Shown in pieces: positions 1 to 9,200 of a stretch of DNA of 64,000 bases. The stretch's first letter is position 1. Each line of letters begins with the position of its first letter. The notes below the pieces were generated by a model, which was given only the letters and a program-made list of their open reading frames with translations, was not told the DNA's origin and did not search any database. The position numbers and the translations under genes are program-made. Source of the DNA: Bacteroidota bacterium (GTDB lineage: Bacteria > Bacteroidota > Bacteroidia > NS11-12g > UBA9320); contig JABWCE010000015.1 in NCBI GenBank assembly GCA_013359235.1, forward strand, positions 1 to 64,000, given 5' to 3'.

Positions 1-1
1 T

Positions 2-1120
2 TCTACAGTTGCTAACCCAATACACAAATATGCAAATTCAACAAGTAAAGATGTAAAATTAAAAGTGATTTCAGAATTTGGATGTACAGATTCAATTACA
101 AAAACTATTGTATTGCAGGAATCACCTAAGGCTGACTTTACTTGGGGACCTGCATGTAACTTAGCTAATACCAATTTTACATTTACAGGTTCACGTCCTG
201 CATCTCCAATTATTACAACTTTCAATTGGAATTTTAATGGCGAAGGCACTACAACTCTTGAAAATCCATCAAAACTTTTCAGTATTGTTGGTAAGAAAAT
301 GATTACACTTACACTCGTTTCAAACAATGGATGTACTGATATAATTACAAAAGAAATTTCAGTAAAACTCCAATCAAAAGCTGATTTTGAAGTTGTTGAT
401 GTTTGCGATGGCGACGATGCAGTATTTACTAATAAATCTACTGTTTCACTTGGTGGATTAAATTATTTGTGGAAATTCGGCGATTCAAAAACCTCTAATT
501 CACAATCACCTCGTCACCGTTATAATATAGGTGGTAGCGACAAAACTTTCAATGTTACACTTGTTGCTATTGTGCCAGGTGGATGTAGCGACTCTATTAC
601 AAAACCTGTTTCAGTTAATGCAAATCCAAATTCAGATTTCAATTTCAAAACAAGCGGTCGCAGAGTTTACTTTACTGCAACACAACCAGGAGCTACTTTG
701 TATCAGTGGAGATTTGGAGACGGAGGAAAATCTTCGTTAACCAATCCACAATACGATTATTTGGAATATCCTTCTGCAAAATATTATGCTTGCTTAGCAG
801 TAGTAAATGTTAACGGTTGTTTCTCCGAAACTTGTAAAGAAGTAGCAATTACCGGAAACATTGACAACATTTCAAAACTTACTGGCGTAAAAGTTTATCC
901 AAATCCTAACAAAGGAAACTTTACAGTAACAGTAGAAGAACCCAAAGCTGATTTATCAATATCAATATATAACCTTTTGGGAGAAGTAGTTAAAACTATA
1001 GAAACCAATCCCTTCAAAACAGTTTATGCAATTGATTTGAATGTAGCAAACGGTGTATATATGGTTAAAGTTACAAACGGCGGCTTAACAGCTACTCAAA
1101 AAGTAACAGTAAACAAATAA
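2..1120 (+). CDS. PKD-repeat, T9SS-exported surface protein, 5'-truncated
   Basis: The frame is already open at base 2, so only the C-terminal ~372 residues of a larger protein are present; an internal GTG at 65 is not the real start. Ig-like PKD modules are seen from their cores WNFNGEG, WKFGDSKTSN and WRFGDGGKSS, spaced roughly 80-100 residues apart. The last ~80 residues form a type A T9SS sorting domain: KVYPNPNKGNF near base 890, a central GEVVKT strand and a terminal QKVTVNK. By family knowledge it is secreted through the outer membrane and the tail removed or anchored at the surface. No enzymatic domain is visible in this part. A hairpin terminator follows the stop. Confidence 0.85.
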   Translation, partial: STVANPIHKYANSTSKDVKLKVISEFGCTDSITKTIVLQESPKADFTWGPACNLANTNFTFTGSRPASPIITTFNWNFNGEGTTTLENPSKLFSIVGKKMITLTLVSNNGCTDIITKEISVKLQSKADFEVVDVCDGDDAVFTNKSTVSLGGLNYLWKFGDSKTSNSQSPRHRYNIGGSDKTFNVTLVAIVPGGCSDSITKPVSVNANPNSDFNFKTSGRRVYFTATQPGATLYQWRFGDGGKSSLTNPQYDYLEYPSAKYYACLAVVNVNGCFSETCKEVAITGNIDNISKLTGVKVYPNPNKGNFTVTVEEPKADLSISIYNLLGEVVKTIETNPFKTVYAIDLNVANGVYMVKVTNGGLTATQKVTVNK

Positions 1121-1140
1121 AATTTTAGTTTGTAAATTTG

Positions 1141-1174
1141 AAGCCTCTCCGACACAACGGAGAGGCTTTTTTAT
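1141..1174 (+). terminator. Rho-independent terminator
   Basis: An 11-bp perfect stem (AAGCCTCTCCG / CGGAGAGGCTT) with a 6-nt ACACAA loop is followed by a T-rich run. It ends the PKD-protein transcript. The T-run abuts the ATG of the next gene at 1176, leaving no ordinary leader. Confidence 0.85.
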
Positions 1175-1175
1175 T

Positions 1176-1949
1176 ATGAACTATATTAAAACAGAAATTT
1201 TAGACAGGATAGCATACATAATCCTCAACAGACCCGAAAAGCGAAATGCACTTAATGCCGATTTTATTTCTGAACTCAAAACAGCATTGAATAATTTAGA
1301 GGTGGATAATGAATGTCGTGCAGTAGTTATAAAATCATCAGGAAATGTATTTTGTGCTGGGATTGACCTTGCTTTTCTTCAAAAAATGCAGGAATTTACA
1401 TACGAACAAAACCTTGAAGACAGCAAAAATCTTAAAGATTTATTTTTTATAATTTATACTTTTTCAAAACCTGTAATTTCCTTGGTAAACGGACCAGCAA
1501 TTGCAGGAGGTTGCGGGTTAGCTACTGTATGCGATTTTTGTTTTGCTACTCCCGAATCTACTTTTGGTTATACTGAGTCGCGAATTGGTTTTATTCCGGC
1601 TATTGTTTTAATATTTTTAAGAAAAAAAGTAAACGAAACTATCAGCAAAAAAATTCTTTTGAGTGGTGAGCTATTTAACGCTGATTATGCCTATGAAATT
1701 GGATTAATAACCAAAATTATAAGTGCTGAAAATATTGAAAACGAAGTACACGGATTTGTTAGAAAGCTAATCGAAAATTCAAGTTCAAATTCAATGGCTA
1801 TGGTTAAAAAAATGTACTCTGCACTCGATAATTTATCAATGGAACAAGCTCTTGATTATGCTTGTGAAATGAATGCAAAAACACGTGAAACTGATGATTG
1901 CCGCAGAGGAGTTTCAAGTTTTTTAAACAAAACCAAAAACACATGGTAA
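1176..1949 (+). CDS. Enoyl-CoA hydratase/isomerase family protein (crotonase)
   Basis: A 257-residue protein of normal crotonase length. It has the RPEKRNALNADF start of the family and the two oxyanion-hole segments, SGNVFCAGIDLAFLQ (about residues 50-65) and NGPAIAGGCGLATVCDF (about 105-120). The acidic residue of the FGYTESRIGFIP stretch corresponds to the first catalytic Glu of enoyl-CoA hydratase; in the SKKILLSG stretch a Lys appears where the second Glu would be expected, so classical hydratase activity is uncertain and an isomerase or another crotonase reaction is possible. The start is set by the conserved N-terminus. The stop is one base from the TatD start, so the two are probably co-transcribed. 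Confidence 0.85.
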   Translation: MNYIKTEILDRIAYIILNRPEKRNALNADFISELKTALNNLEVDNECRAVVIKSSGNVFCAGIDLAFLQKMQEFTYEQNLEDSKNLKDLFFIIYTFSKPVISLVNGPAIAGGCGLATVCDFCFATPESTFGYTESRIGFIPAIVLIFLRKKVNETISKKILLSGELFNADYAYEIGLITKIISAENIENEVHGFVRKLIENSSSNSMAMVKKMYSALDNLSMEQALDYACEMNAKTRETDDCRRGVSSFLNKTKNTW

Positions 1950-1950
1950 T

Positions 1951-2718
1951 ATGATATTTACCGATACTCATGCTCATGTATTTTTAGATGAATTTGAAGG
2001 TGATTTTGAAAATTGCTTTAATAGGAGTACAAATGCAGGTGTTAGCCGTGTTTTTGTTCCCAATATTGATGAATTTTCAATAGAAGCAGTAAAAAATATA
2101 TGTTTGAAATATAAGCAAAACTATTTTCCAATGATGGGGCTGCATCCATGCAGTGTATCAGAAAACTGGGAAAAACAGCTCGAAAAAATTTACAGCGAAT
2201 TTTCTAATTCTAAGTATTTTGGTATAGGCGAAGTAGGAATTGACTTGTATTGGGATAAAAGTACTTTCGAAATTCAAAAAAAAGCCTTTGTAAGGCAAGC
2301 ACAATGGGCTATTGATTTAAATTTACCTGTTTCTATTCATTCGCGAAATGCAACTGATGAAATTATATCAATAATAAAAACCGAAAAACTTGAGAAACTC
2401 AAAGGTGTTTTTCATTGCTTTTCGGGTGATATATCACAAGCCGAAACTATTATTAATATGGGTTTTTATCTCGGGATAGGAGGAACTGTAACTTACAAAA
2501 ATTCAACACTGCCTCAAGTTATTGCTAAAACAGGTATAAAAAATATAGTTCTTGAAACAGATTCGCCTTACCTGCCACCAGTACCGCATAGAGGTAAAAG
2601 AAACGAAACATCGTACATTCCACTCATTGCATCACGCATTTCTGAAATATTGGAAATAAGCATTGAAAAAACTGCCGAAATAACTACTAACAATTCAAAA
2701 AATATTTTTGGGATATAG
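1951..2718 (+). CDS. tatD: TatD family metal-dependent hydrolase (DNase/deoxyesterase)
   Basis: A 255-residue TIM-barrel amidohydrolase. All metal-site motifs of the TatD family are seen in order: TDTHAHVF near the N-terminus, GEVGIDLYW about residue 90, SIHSRNA about 130, FHCFSGD about 155 and ETDSPYLPP about 203. Family members are Mg-dependent 3'-5' exonucleases in DNA repair and turnover; the exact substrate here is inferred only. It follows the crotonase gene with a one-base gap and is followed after 24 bases by tRNA-Ser. Confidence 0.9.
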   Translation: MIFTDTHAHVFLDEFEGDFENCFNRSTNAGVSRVFVPNIDEFSIEAVKNICLKYKQNYFPMMGLHPCSVSENWEKQLEKIYSEFSNSKYFGIGEVGIDLYWDKSTFEIQKKAFVRQAQWAIDLNLPVSIHSRNATDEIISIIKTEKLEKLKGVFHCFSGDISQAETIINMGFYLGIGGTVTYKNSTLPQVIAKTGIKNIVLETDSPYLPPVPHRGKRNETSYIPLIASRISEILEISIEKTAEITTNNSKNIFGI

Positions 2719-2742
2719 ATTATTTTTGTTTTCTGTTTAATT

Positions 2743-2833
2743 GGAGACTTGTCCGAGTGGTTTAAGGAGCAAGCCTGGAAAGTTTGTATTCGGTAATACC
2801 GAATCGAGGGTTCGAATCCCTCAGTCTCCGCCA
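2743..2833 (+). tRNA. tRNA-Ser(GGA), CCA encoded
   Basis: Acceptor GGAGACT/AGTCTCC, anticodon stem CAAGC/GTTTG with loop CTGGAAA giving anticodon GGA, a long class II variable arm (TATTCGG...CCGAAT) and T-arm GAGGG-TTCGAAT-CCCTC. G discriminator and encoded CCA at 2831-2833. It lies between tatD and the AmgK-RapZ gene with only ~25 bases on each side, so it may be cut from a longer transcript. Confidence 0.97.
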
Positions 2834-2861
2834 TTTTTCTTACAATTTACATAAAAATTTG

Positions 2862-4319
2862 ATGCAAGATATTATTCAAAATATTTCAGTTTTGTTTGTT
2901 AAAACTTTTAACGAAAAACCTACTGAAATTACTTTACTTGAACAAAGTGGCAGCGACCGCAAATATTTCAGAATTAAAACTAATGAAAAAACTCTAATTG
3001 CCACATCTAATGCAAACATATCAGAAAATGAAACCTTCTTTTACCTTACTCATAAGTTCAACGAATTGTCAATTAAAGTTCCAAAAATATTTGCAATTAG
3101 CGACGATAAAACCATTTATATTCAAAGCGATCTGGGCAAAACAAACCTTTTAGAAACAATAAATAAATTTGGCTTTTCTGACAAAGTAGTAATATTATTA
3201 AAAAAAGCAATTGAAAACCTTGTAAAAATTCAAATAGAAGGTGATAAATACATTGATTATACAAAATGTTATGTAAATGATGAATTTGGGAAACATGCAA
3301 TTTTTTCTGATTTATTGTATTTCAAGTACTATTTTGCCGATACTCTTAAAATAAATTACAATAACCAAAACCTTATTAAAGACTTTGAAAAACTGAGCAT
3401 TAATTTATCAGGCAATAGTTTAAAATATTTTATGTACCGCGATTTTCAAAGCCGAAATATAATGGTAAATGAAAATGATATTTTTTTTATAGATTATCAA
3501 GGCGGGATGAAGGGACCTGTTTTATATGATATTGCTTCGTTTCTGTGGCAAGCAAAAGCAAAATTGCCTAACAAAACAAAAGAGTACCTTTTTAATTTTT
3601 ATATTGACAAACTTGAAGAAAATATTAAATCGCCAATTAATAGAATAAATATTAAAAATCAATATAAAGGATTTGTGCTACTCAGACTTTTACAAGTATT
3701 GGGAGCTTACGGTTTCAGAGGTATTTTTGAGAGGAAAACACATTTTCTTGATAGCATTCCACCCGCACTTCAAAACCTAAAAACATATTTGAACGATAAA
3801 ATACCTGACTTAGACATGCCCGAACTCGATAACCTACTAAAAAAAATAACACTGGATGCAATTATAGATAAGTTTTCTACTGTAAAATCAAATAAAGATA
3901 CTCAATTAAAAATAAAAATTAAAAGTTTTTCTTATATCAAAACGGGTTACCCATCTGATGAAAGCGAACATAGGGGAGGGTTTGTTTTTGATTGTCGCGG
4001 AATTCTAAATCCGGGCAGAATAGAAGAATATAAAAATCAAAACGGCAGAGATAGTGATGTAATTTATTTTCTTGAACAAAATACATCTATGCCCGATTTT
4101 TTGAATAATGCGTTTGGAATGATTGATATTTCGGTTAGCGAATATATTAAAAGAGGTTTTCAGTCATTAAGTATTAGTTTTGGATGCACAGGCGGACAAC
4201 ATCGCAGCGTTTATGCTGCTGATAAACTTGCAAAATATTTGTTTGATAAATACAATGTTTGTATTGAACTTACACATATAGAACAAAAAATTAACGAAAC
4301 CTTAAACCCCAAAAGCTAA
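2862..4319 (+). CDS. AmgK-like sugar kinase fused to RapZ C-terminal domain
   Basis: 485 residues; the longer open frame begins inside tRNA-Ser, so ATG 2862 is chosen. Residues 1-330 are an APH-fold kinase like AmgK, which phosphorylates N-acetylmuramate/N-acetylglucosamine at C1: KYFRIKT, catalytic loop YRDFQSRNIMV (D194, N199) and metal-site FIDYQGGMKGPVLYD (D211). The His of the usual HxDxxxxN motif is Tyr192. Residues ~350-485 match the RapZ C-terminal domain, with DCRGILNPGR and GCTGGQHRSV (441-450); in enterobacteria that domain binds glucosamine-6-phosphate. The MurU-like gene starts on the base after its stop, supporting a role in recycling cell-wall amino sugars. The N-terminal P-loop half of RapZ is absent. 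Confidence 0.85.
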   Translation: MQDIIQNISVLFVKTFNEKPTEITLLEQSGSDRKYFRIKTNEKTLIATSNANISENETFFYLTHKFNELSIKVPKIFAISDDKTIYIQSDLGKTNLLETINKFGFSDKVVILLKKAIENLVKIQIEGDKYIDYTKCYVNDEFGKHAIFSDLLYFKYYFADTLKINYNNQNLIKDFEKLSINLSGNSLKYFMYRDFQSRNIMVNENDIFFIDYQGGMKGPVLYDIASFLWQAKAKLPNKTKEYLFNFYIDKLEENIKSPINRINIKNQYKGFVLLRLLQVLGAYGFRGIFERKTHFLDSIPPALQNLKTYLNDKIPDLDMPELDNLLKKITLDAIIDKFSTVKSNKDTQLKIKIKSFSYIKTGYPSDESEHRGGFVFDCRGILNPGRIEEYKNQNGRDSDVIYFLEQNTSMPDFLNNAFGMIDISVSEYIKRGFQSLSISFGCTGGQHRSVYAADKLAKYLFDKYNVCIELTHIEQKINETLNPKS

Positions 4320-5039
4320 ATGAAAGCCATGATACTTGCAGCAGGGCTTGGTACAAGGCTAAAACCTTTTACCGATATGCACCCGAAAGCATTAGCCGAA
4401 ATTAACAACAAAACTTTATTGCAGCACAATATTGAATATCTGTTGAGATTTGATATTGATGAAATAATTGTAAATGTTCATCATTTTGCAGAACAAGTAG
4501 TTGATAAAATTAATAAAAACAATGGATGGGGAGCAAAAATCACAATAAGCAACGAAACAGATTTATTGCTCGAAACCGGTGGAGGTTTGAAAAAAGCTTC
4601 ATGGTTTTTTGAAAATGAAAAAATCCCTTTTGTATTGCTAAACGTAGATATTTTGACGGATTTTGATTTAAAACATATCATTGATTTTCATAATGTACAA
4701 AACAATTTGGCAACGCTTTTTGTAAGCTCAAGAGAAACTTCAAGGTATTTTTTATTTGACGAAAATTTTGTTTTAAGTGGTTGGAAAAACTCAAAAACTC
4801 AAGAAACAAAAATCACCCGAAATGTTAAAAATTTAAAAAAAATGGCTTTTAACGGGCTTCATGTAATATCTCCGAAAATTTTCAGTTTAATAAAGCAAGA
4901 AGGCAAATTTTCGATTGTTGATACATATCTCGATTTGTCAAAAACAGAAATTATTAAAGGTTATAATGATGATAAATGTAAAATTATTGACGTTGGAAAG
5001 CCTGATAGCATTGCAATGGCAGAAAAATTGTTTATTTAA
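4320..5039 (+). CDS. Sugar-1-phosphate nucleotidyltransferase, MurU-like
   Basis: 239 residues, a short single-domain nucleotidyltransferase. The signature MKAMILAAGLGTRLKPFTD followed by HPKAL holds the nucleotide and Mg site; LLETGGGLKKA and NVDILTDFD match the sugar-binding and metal-binding motifs. MurU makes UDP-MurNAc from MurNAc-1-phosphate in the anabolic recycling route that bypasses de novo synthesis and fosfomycin. The assignment rests on the abutting AmgK-like gene (TAA then ATG with no gap) and on length; a generic glucose- or mannose-1-phosphate transferase cannot be excluded from sequence alone. Confidence 0.8.
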   Translation: MKAMILAAGLGTRLKPFTDMHPKALAEINNKTLLQHNIEYLLRFDIDEIIVNVHHFAEQVVDKINKNNGWGAKITISNETDLLLETGGGLKKASWFFENEKIPFVLLNVDILTDFDLKHIIDFHNVQNNLATLFVSSRETSRYFLFDENFVLSGWKNSKTQETKITRNVKNLKKMAFNGLHVISPKIFSLIKQEGKFSIVDTYLDLSKTEIIKGYNDDKCKIIDVGKPDSIAMAEKLFI

Positions 5040-5052
5040 AAATACTAAAAAC

Positions 5053-7014
5053 ATGAAAATATTTAAATCGTTAATTCTACTTATTATTTCAAACTTTGCG
5101 TACTCACAAACATTTAATTTTCCTCAAGAAAAGATAAATAAATTTATTACTCCTCATAATTCACCAAAACCTATTCAAAACCTCCCGAAATTTGAAAATG
5201 TACAAAAATCAGAATCTGGAATTTTCAAAGCATTATTGTATTTCAATAACCTAAAAAACAATGTAATTTCAACAAAAGATAGAAAATTTTATAAAAAATC
5301 AAACGATACATTAGTTATAGGCGAAACACCAGGCGATACCGTGAGAATAAATGGTACATGGAATCATAAGGGACCTATTTTTGTTTTGAATGATGGGGTG
5401 CTTATTTTTAAAAATGCCATAGTACACGATACGGGCGATATTTATGTTTTTGGAAGCGGTAAAATGTTTGCAGATTCAACTCTTTTCTATTTTCCACAGA
5501 AATATTTTTATGAAAGAGGATTGTTGGTTGTACAAAATGCCAAAGCTTTTATTACAAATTGCAGTTTTGATTACAGCGGTATGTCGCACACATTGTTTTT
5601 GGCTCATAATGCAGAACTGGATATGAAAAATGTAAAGTTCAGAGACTGGACAACCTGCGGAATGTTTGAAAGCCCAAAACTCACAATTGATGGTTGCAAT
5701 TTAGCCGGCGAATACATTTTAAGCGACAAATGTTCGGCAACTTTTTTGAATACTGATACAATTATACTATGGCATCAAATACCCGATAAAGCCGAAGTAG
5801 ATTTTGAATTTCCTAATGGAAATTTAGTAAATAACTATAAATTTAATAAAAACGTTTCGGGAATTAAAGGTGTAGAATATAGCGTTGTAGCCGACTCATG
5901 CACTGTTGTTATGTGGGCATTAATGCCGGTAAACGGTTCAAAAGTTAAAATTTCAAATTCAAAACTCAGGCTAATAGGAAATTGGTTTATGAGAGGTGAT
6001 TCTGCATTTTTATATGAAATTTATAATAATTCACATTACCCTGATTACAATTTACCACTTAGCGATAGGCAGCTAAGGCTGGTAAATACTGATGTTCAAA
6101 CATGGAGCATGTATGTTTTTGATTCGTCAAAAATTATAATTTATGATTGTATTTTAGGAGAAGTTGGTTCGCAAAACAAATCTGGAATTTATGCTTCAAA
6201 TTACCTTTGCGATGGTTCGGGAGGGTATTTTTGGGCAACTGATACAAGTGTGATTTTTGCTGATAATGTAACGGTGTACACAACTGTAAGGAGTGAAAGA
6301 AATGCGTTGATTATACTTGCAAACAGTTGGTTGCCTTTTTTGCCTCCTTTTGCGGTGCATAACAGTATTTTAATTAGTTCGCAAAACAAACTATCGTTTC
6401 AGCCTGTTCCGCATGATAGAAGTGTTGCTTGGTTGCTTTATATTGATTTTCCTGACTCAGTCATAAATGATAAAAGTTACTTTGTTAAAGGTTCTGCATG
6501 GATAAAACAAGGACCTGAGGGGCATCCAATGAAATTCGATTCATACAGCCTAAGCTATAAAAAAGAAAATGACAGCAAATGGAAAAGTATAATTTCAAGA
6601 AGCTACAATCAGGCAAACGACACAAATCTTGGGTTGTGGGATATTAAAAATTTAGCTCCGGGCAAATATATTTTGAAACTTACGGTTAAAGATAATTTTG
6701 GAGATACTGTAGATGCCTATAAAACAGTATTGATAAAGCCCGATTTGACAAATAGTAATAAAATTTTAAAATCACTGGGGGTAAAAATTTATCCTAATCC
6801 GGCTAATGATAAAATAGTATTGATGTTTGATAATAAATATAAAAATATGCAAATTAGTTTGCTAAATTCTTATGGGCAAAGAGTTAGAATTTATGAAAAT
6901 GTCAATTCTGAAAATTTAATAATAAATTGCGATAACCTCTCATCAGGTGTATATTTTATAAATGTTACAAATTCAGTAAACATTAATAAAACTTTTAAAA
7001 TTATTGTAAATTGA
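5053..7014 (+). CDS. T9SS-exported protein with beta-helix-like body
   Basis: ATG 5053 gives 653 residues with a clear signal peptide (MKIFKSLILLIISNFAYSQ); the frame opens upstream inside the previous gene, so the upstream part is not used. The body has repeated short beta-strand units, as in right-handed beta-helix proteins (for example DGVLIFKNAIVHDTGDIYVF, then NAKAFITNCSFD and NAELDMKNVKF), so a polysaccharide- or adhesion-related role is possible but not shown. The C-terminus is a type A sorting domain (GVKIYPNPANDKIV ... SGVYFINVTNS). It starts 13 bases after the MurU-like gene. Confidence 0.8.
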   Translation: MKIFKSLILLIISNFAYSQTFNFPQEKINKFITPHNSPKPIQNLPKFENVQKSESGIFKALLYFNNLKNNVISTKDRKFYKKSNDTLVIGETPGDTVRINGTWNHKGPIFVLNDGVLIFKNAIVHDTGDIYVFGSGKMFADSTLFYFPQKYFYERGLLVVQNAKAFITNCSFDYSGMSHTLFLAHNAELDMKNVKFRDWTTCGMFESPKLTIDGCNLAGEYILSDKCSATFLNTDTIILWHQIPDKAEVDFEFPNGNLVNNYKFNKNVSGIKGVEYSVVADSCTVVMWALMPVNGSKVKISNSKLRLIGNWFMRGDSAFLYEIYNNSHYPDYNLPLSDRQLRLVNTDVQTWSMYVFDSSKIIIYDCILGEVGSQNKSGIYASNYLCDGSGGYFWATDTSVIFADNVTVYTTVRSERNALIILANSWLPFLPPFAVHNSILISSQNKLSFQPVPHDRSVAWLLYIDFPDSVINDKSYFVKGSAWIKQGPEGHPMKFDSYSLSYKKENDSKWKSIISRSYNQANDTNLGLWDIKNLAPGKYILKLTVKDNFGDTVDAYKTVLIKPDLTNSNKILKSLGVKIYPNPANDKIVLMFDNKYKNMQISLLNSYGQRVRIYENVNSENLIINCDNLSSGVYFINVTNSVNINKTFKIIVN

Positions 7015-7058
7015 GTTTTAACTCAAAAAACCTCTTTATATAAATTGAACAAACAAAC

Positions 7059-9200
7059 CTATTCAGCTTCGCTTTCGCTGTTTTCAAGGCTTGTTTGATA
7101 TGCTTTAAGCAATTCGGCCTGTATTGCAGGAGGAACTAAAGCATATTCTGCAAATTTGCTTTTGAACGATCCTTTGCCTTGTGTAATAGAACGTATAGCT
7201 GTAGAATATCCAAACATTTCGGCAAGTGGAATTCGTGCTTTTATTGTTTGGTATTTTCCTTTTCCATCCATACTCAAAATTATTGCACGCCTTGATTGCA
7301 AGTCGGTCATTATATCGCCCATTTTATCTTCGGGCACATATACTTCGAGGTCGTGAACCGGTTCCAATAATTTTGGTTTTGCATTCAAAAAAGCTTCTTT
7401 AAAAGCATGTGCTCCTGCAATTTTAAAAGAAATATCGTTTGAGTCAACCGGATGCATTTTTCCGTCATATACCATCACTCTTACATCACGGGCATACGAG
7501 CCAGTAATTGGTCCTTTTTCCATAACTTCTAATATTCCCTTTTTTATTGAAGGCAAAAATCTGGTATCAATTACCCCGCCCACTATACAATTGTAAAATA
7601 CAAGTACGCCACCCCAGGGTAGTTTTATTTCTTCTTTTCCTCTTATCTGCATATTCTGTGGCTCTGGCATACCTTCGTAATATGGTTCTACTTTTAAGTG
7701 TACTTCGCCAAATTGCCCTGCTCCGCCCGATTGTTTTTTGTGTTTATAGCTTGCATTCATTGATTGTTGAATGGTTTCTCGGTATGGAATTTTTGGCTTT
7801 TCAAATTCAACTTCTATTGAATGGTCGTGTTTTAGCATTGTTTCAATCACATTCAAATGCAATTCGCCTTGACATGAAATAATTACTTGTTTCAATTCAC
7901 TGTCAAAATGTACTTTTAAAGTTGGGTCTTGGCTATGGAGTTTTCTTAAGACTTCACTTAGTTTTTCTTCATCTTTTTTGTTTATTGGTTTAATTGCTTT
8001 GCTCATTCTTGAATCAGGGTAAATTATTGGTTGAACAGATATTTTTACATTAGAAGCATGAAGAGTGTCGTTTGTATCTGTTTGTTTTAGCTTTAAGGTT
8101 GCACCAATATCACCGCTATTGAGCATTTGCACCTGATTTCGTTTGTTGCCGTCCATTATAAACAATTGGTTTAATACTTGTTCTTCTCCTGTTCTTGAGT
8201 TTACTACTTTATCACCTTGCTTTATAACCCCTGATTTTACTTTGAAAAATGAAATTTGCCCGAGATTAGGTTCTATCAAAGTTTTAAAAACAAAAAGTGC
8301 TGTTGGTTTATCGGGGCTGCAATATATTTCATTACCTTCAAGGCTAAGCTCTGGCTTGAGTTCTGAGGCAGAAGGTGCAACATTATCAATAAAACCCATT
8401 AATCTGCCCGAACCCATATCCTGCAATGCCGATAGACAAAAAACAGGAAAAATTTCGTGGTTTAACATACCGAGTTTTATGCCTTGACGCAGTTCATCTT
8501 CGTCCAGTGTCCCTTTTTCGAAAAATAACTCCATAAGATTTTCATCATTTTCTGCCGCTTTTTCTACAAGTTCATTGTGCAATTGTTCGGCTTTATCTTT
8601 TTCTGCATCAGGAATTGGTAATTTTTCTGGTTTGCCGCCCTTAGAACCAAATTTGTACATAATCATTTTAAGAACATCAATTATGCACTGCGAGCCTTCA
8701 TGTTTTACAGGGTATTGAACAATTACAGCATTTTTTCCAAAAAAATCGCTTATTGATTTGTATGTATCTTCAATATTTGCGTTTTGGTGGTCAATTTGGT
8801 TTACAACAATTACTGTAGGTTTTACTATTTGGTCAATGTAGTTCCAGATAATTTCTGTACCAATTTCTACGCCATGCTGGGCATTTATAAGCATTACAAC
8901 AGTATCGGCAATTCTTATTGTTGAGGCTATTTCGCCTATAAAATCATCAAGACCCGGTGTATCAATAATATTTATTTTATAATTTCTCCATTCTGTATGA
9001 AGCGGAGTTGCAAATATTGTTGTTTCGCGTTGGTGTTCTATTTCGTGATAGCTCGATACTGTATTTTTTGCTTCTACTGTGCCCATACGGGTAATTAATC
9101 CCGCTTCAAAAAGCATAGTTTCTGCCAAAGATGTTTTTCCGCTCTTGTGAGCCCCTACAAATGCTACATTTTTGATGTGTTTTTCATCGTATTCTTTCAT
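7059..9200 (-). CDS. Elongation factor G-like GTPase (EF-G paralogue)
   Basis: 713 residues with the full EF-G domain series: GTPase domain with G1 GAHKSGKT (16-23), G2-region RETTIF, G3 DTPGLDDF (80-87), G4 NQID (134-137), then domain II, III (LHLNVIE), IV (KHKKQSGGAGQFGEVHL) and V (GDIMTDLQSRRA). Canonical EF-G has PGHVDF in switch II; here the catalytic His is Leu84, as in known EF-G-like side families where that His is replaced. It stands alone, without rpsL/rpsG/tuf neighbours, which also argues for a paralogue rather than the housekeeping fusA. Possible roles are stress translation, ribosome recycling or protection; none is proven here. Confidence 0.85.
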   Translation of the reverse strand: MKEYDEKHIKNVAFVGAHKSGKTSLAETMLFEAGLITRMGTVEAKNTVSSYHEIEHQRETTIFATPLHTEWRNYKINIIDTPGLDDFIGEIASTIRIADTVVMLINAQHGVEIGTEIIWNYIDQIVKPTVIVVNQIDHQNANIEDTYKSISDFFGKNAVIVQYPVKHEGSQCIIDVLKMIMYKFGSKGGKPEKLPIPDAEKDKAEQLHNELVEKAAENDENLMELFFEKGTLDEDELRQGIKLGMLNHEIFPVFCLSALQDMGSGRLMGFIDNVAPSASELKPELSLEGNEIYCSPDKPTALFVFKTLIEPNLGQISFFKVKSGVIKQGDKVVNSRTGEEQVLNQLFIMDGNKRNQVQMLNSGDIGATLKLKQTDTNDTLHASNVKISVQPIIYPDSRMSKAIKPINKKDEEKLSEVLRKLHSQDPTLKVHFDSELKQVIISCQGELHLNVIETMLKHDHSIEVEFEKPKIPYRETIQQSMNASYKHKKQSGGAGQFGEVHLKVEPYYEGMPEPQNMQIRGKEEIKLPWGGVLVFYNCIVGGVIDTRFLPSIKKGILEVMEKGPITGSYARDVRVMVYDGKMHPVDSNDISFKIAGAHAFKEAFLNAKPKLLEPVHDLEVYVPEDKMGDIMTDLQSRRAIILSMDGKGKYQTIKARIPLAEMFGYSTAIRSITQGKGSFKSKFAEYALVPPAIQAELLKAYQTSLENSESEAE

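Noticed and set aside
1878-1897. parS-like CACGTGAAAC inside the crotonase gene
   Set aside because: Only one half of the 16-bp parS palindrome matches; the left half does not, and the site is in coding DNA far from parAB.
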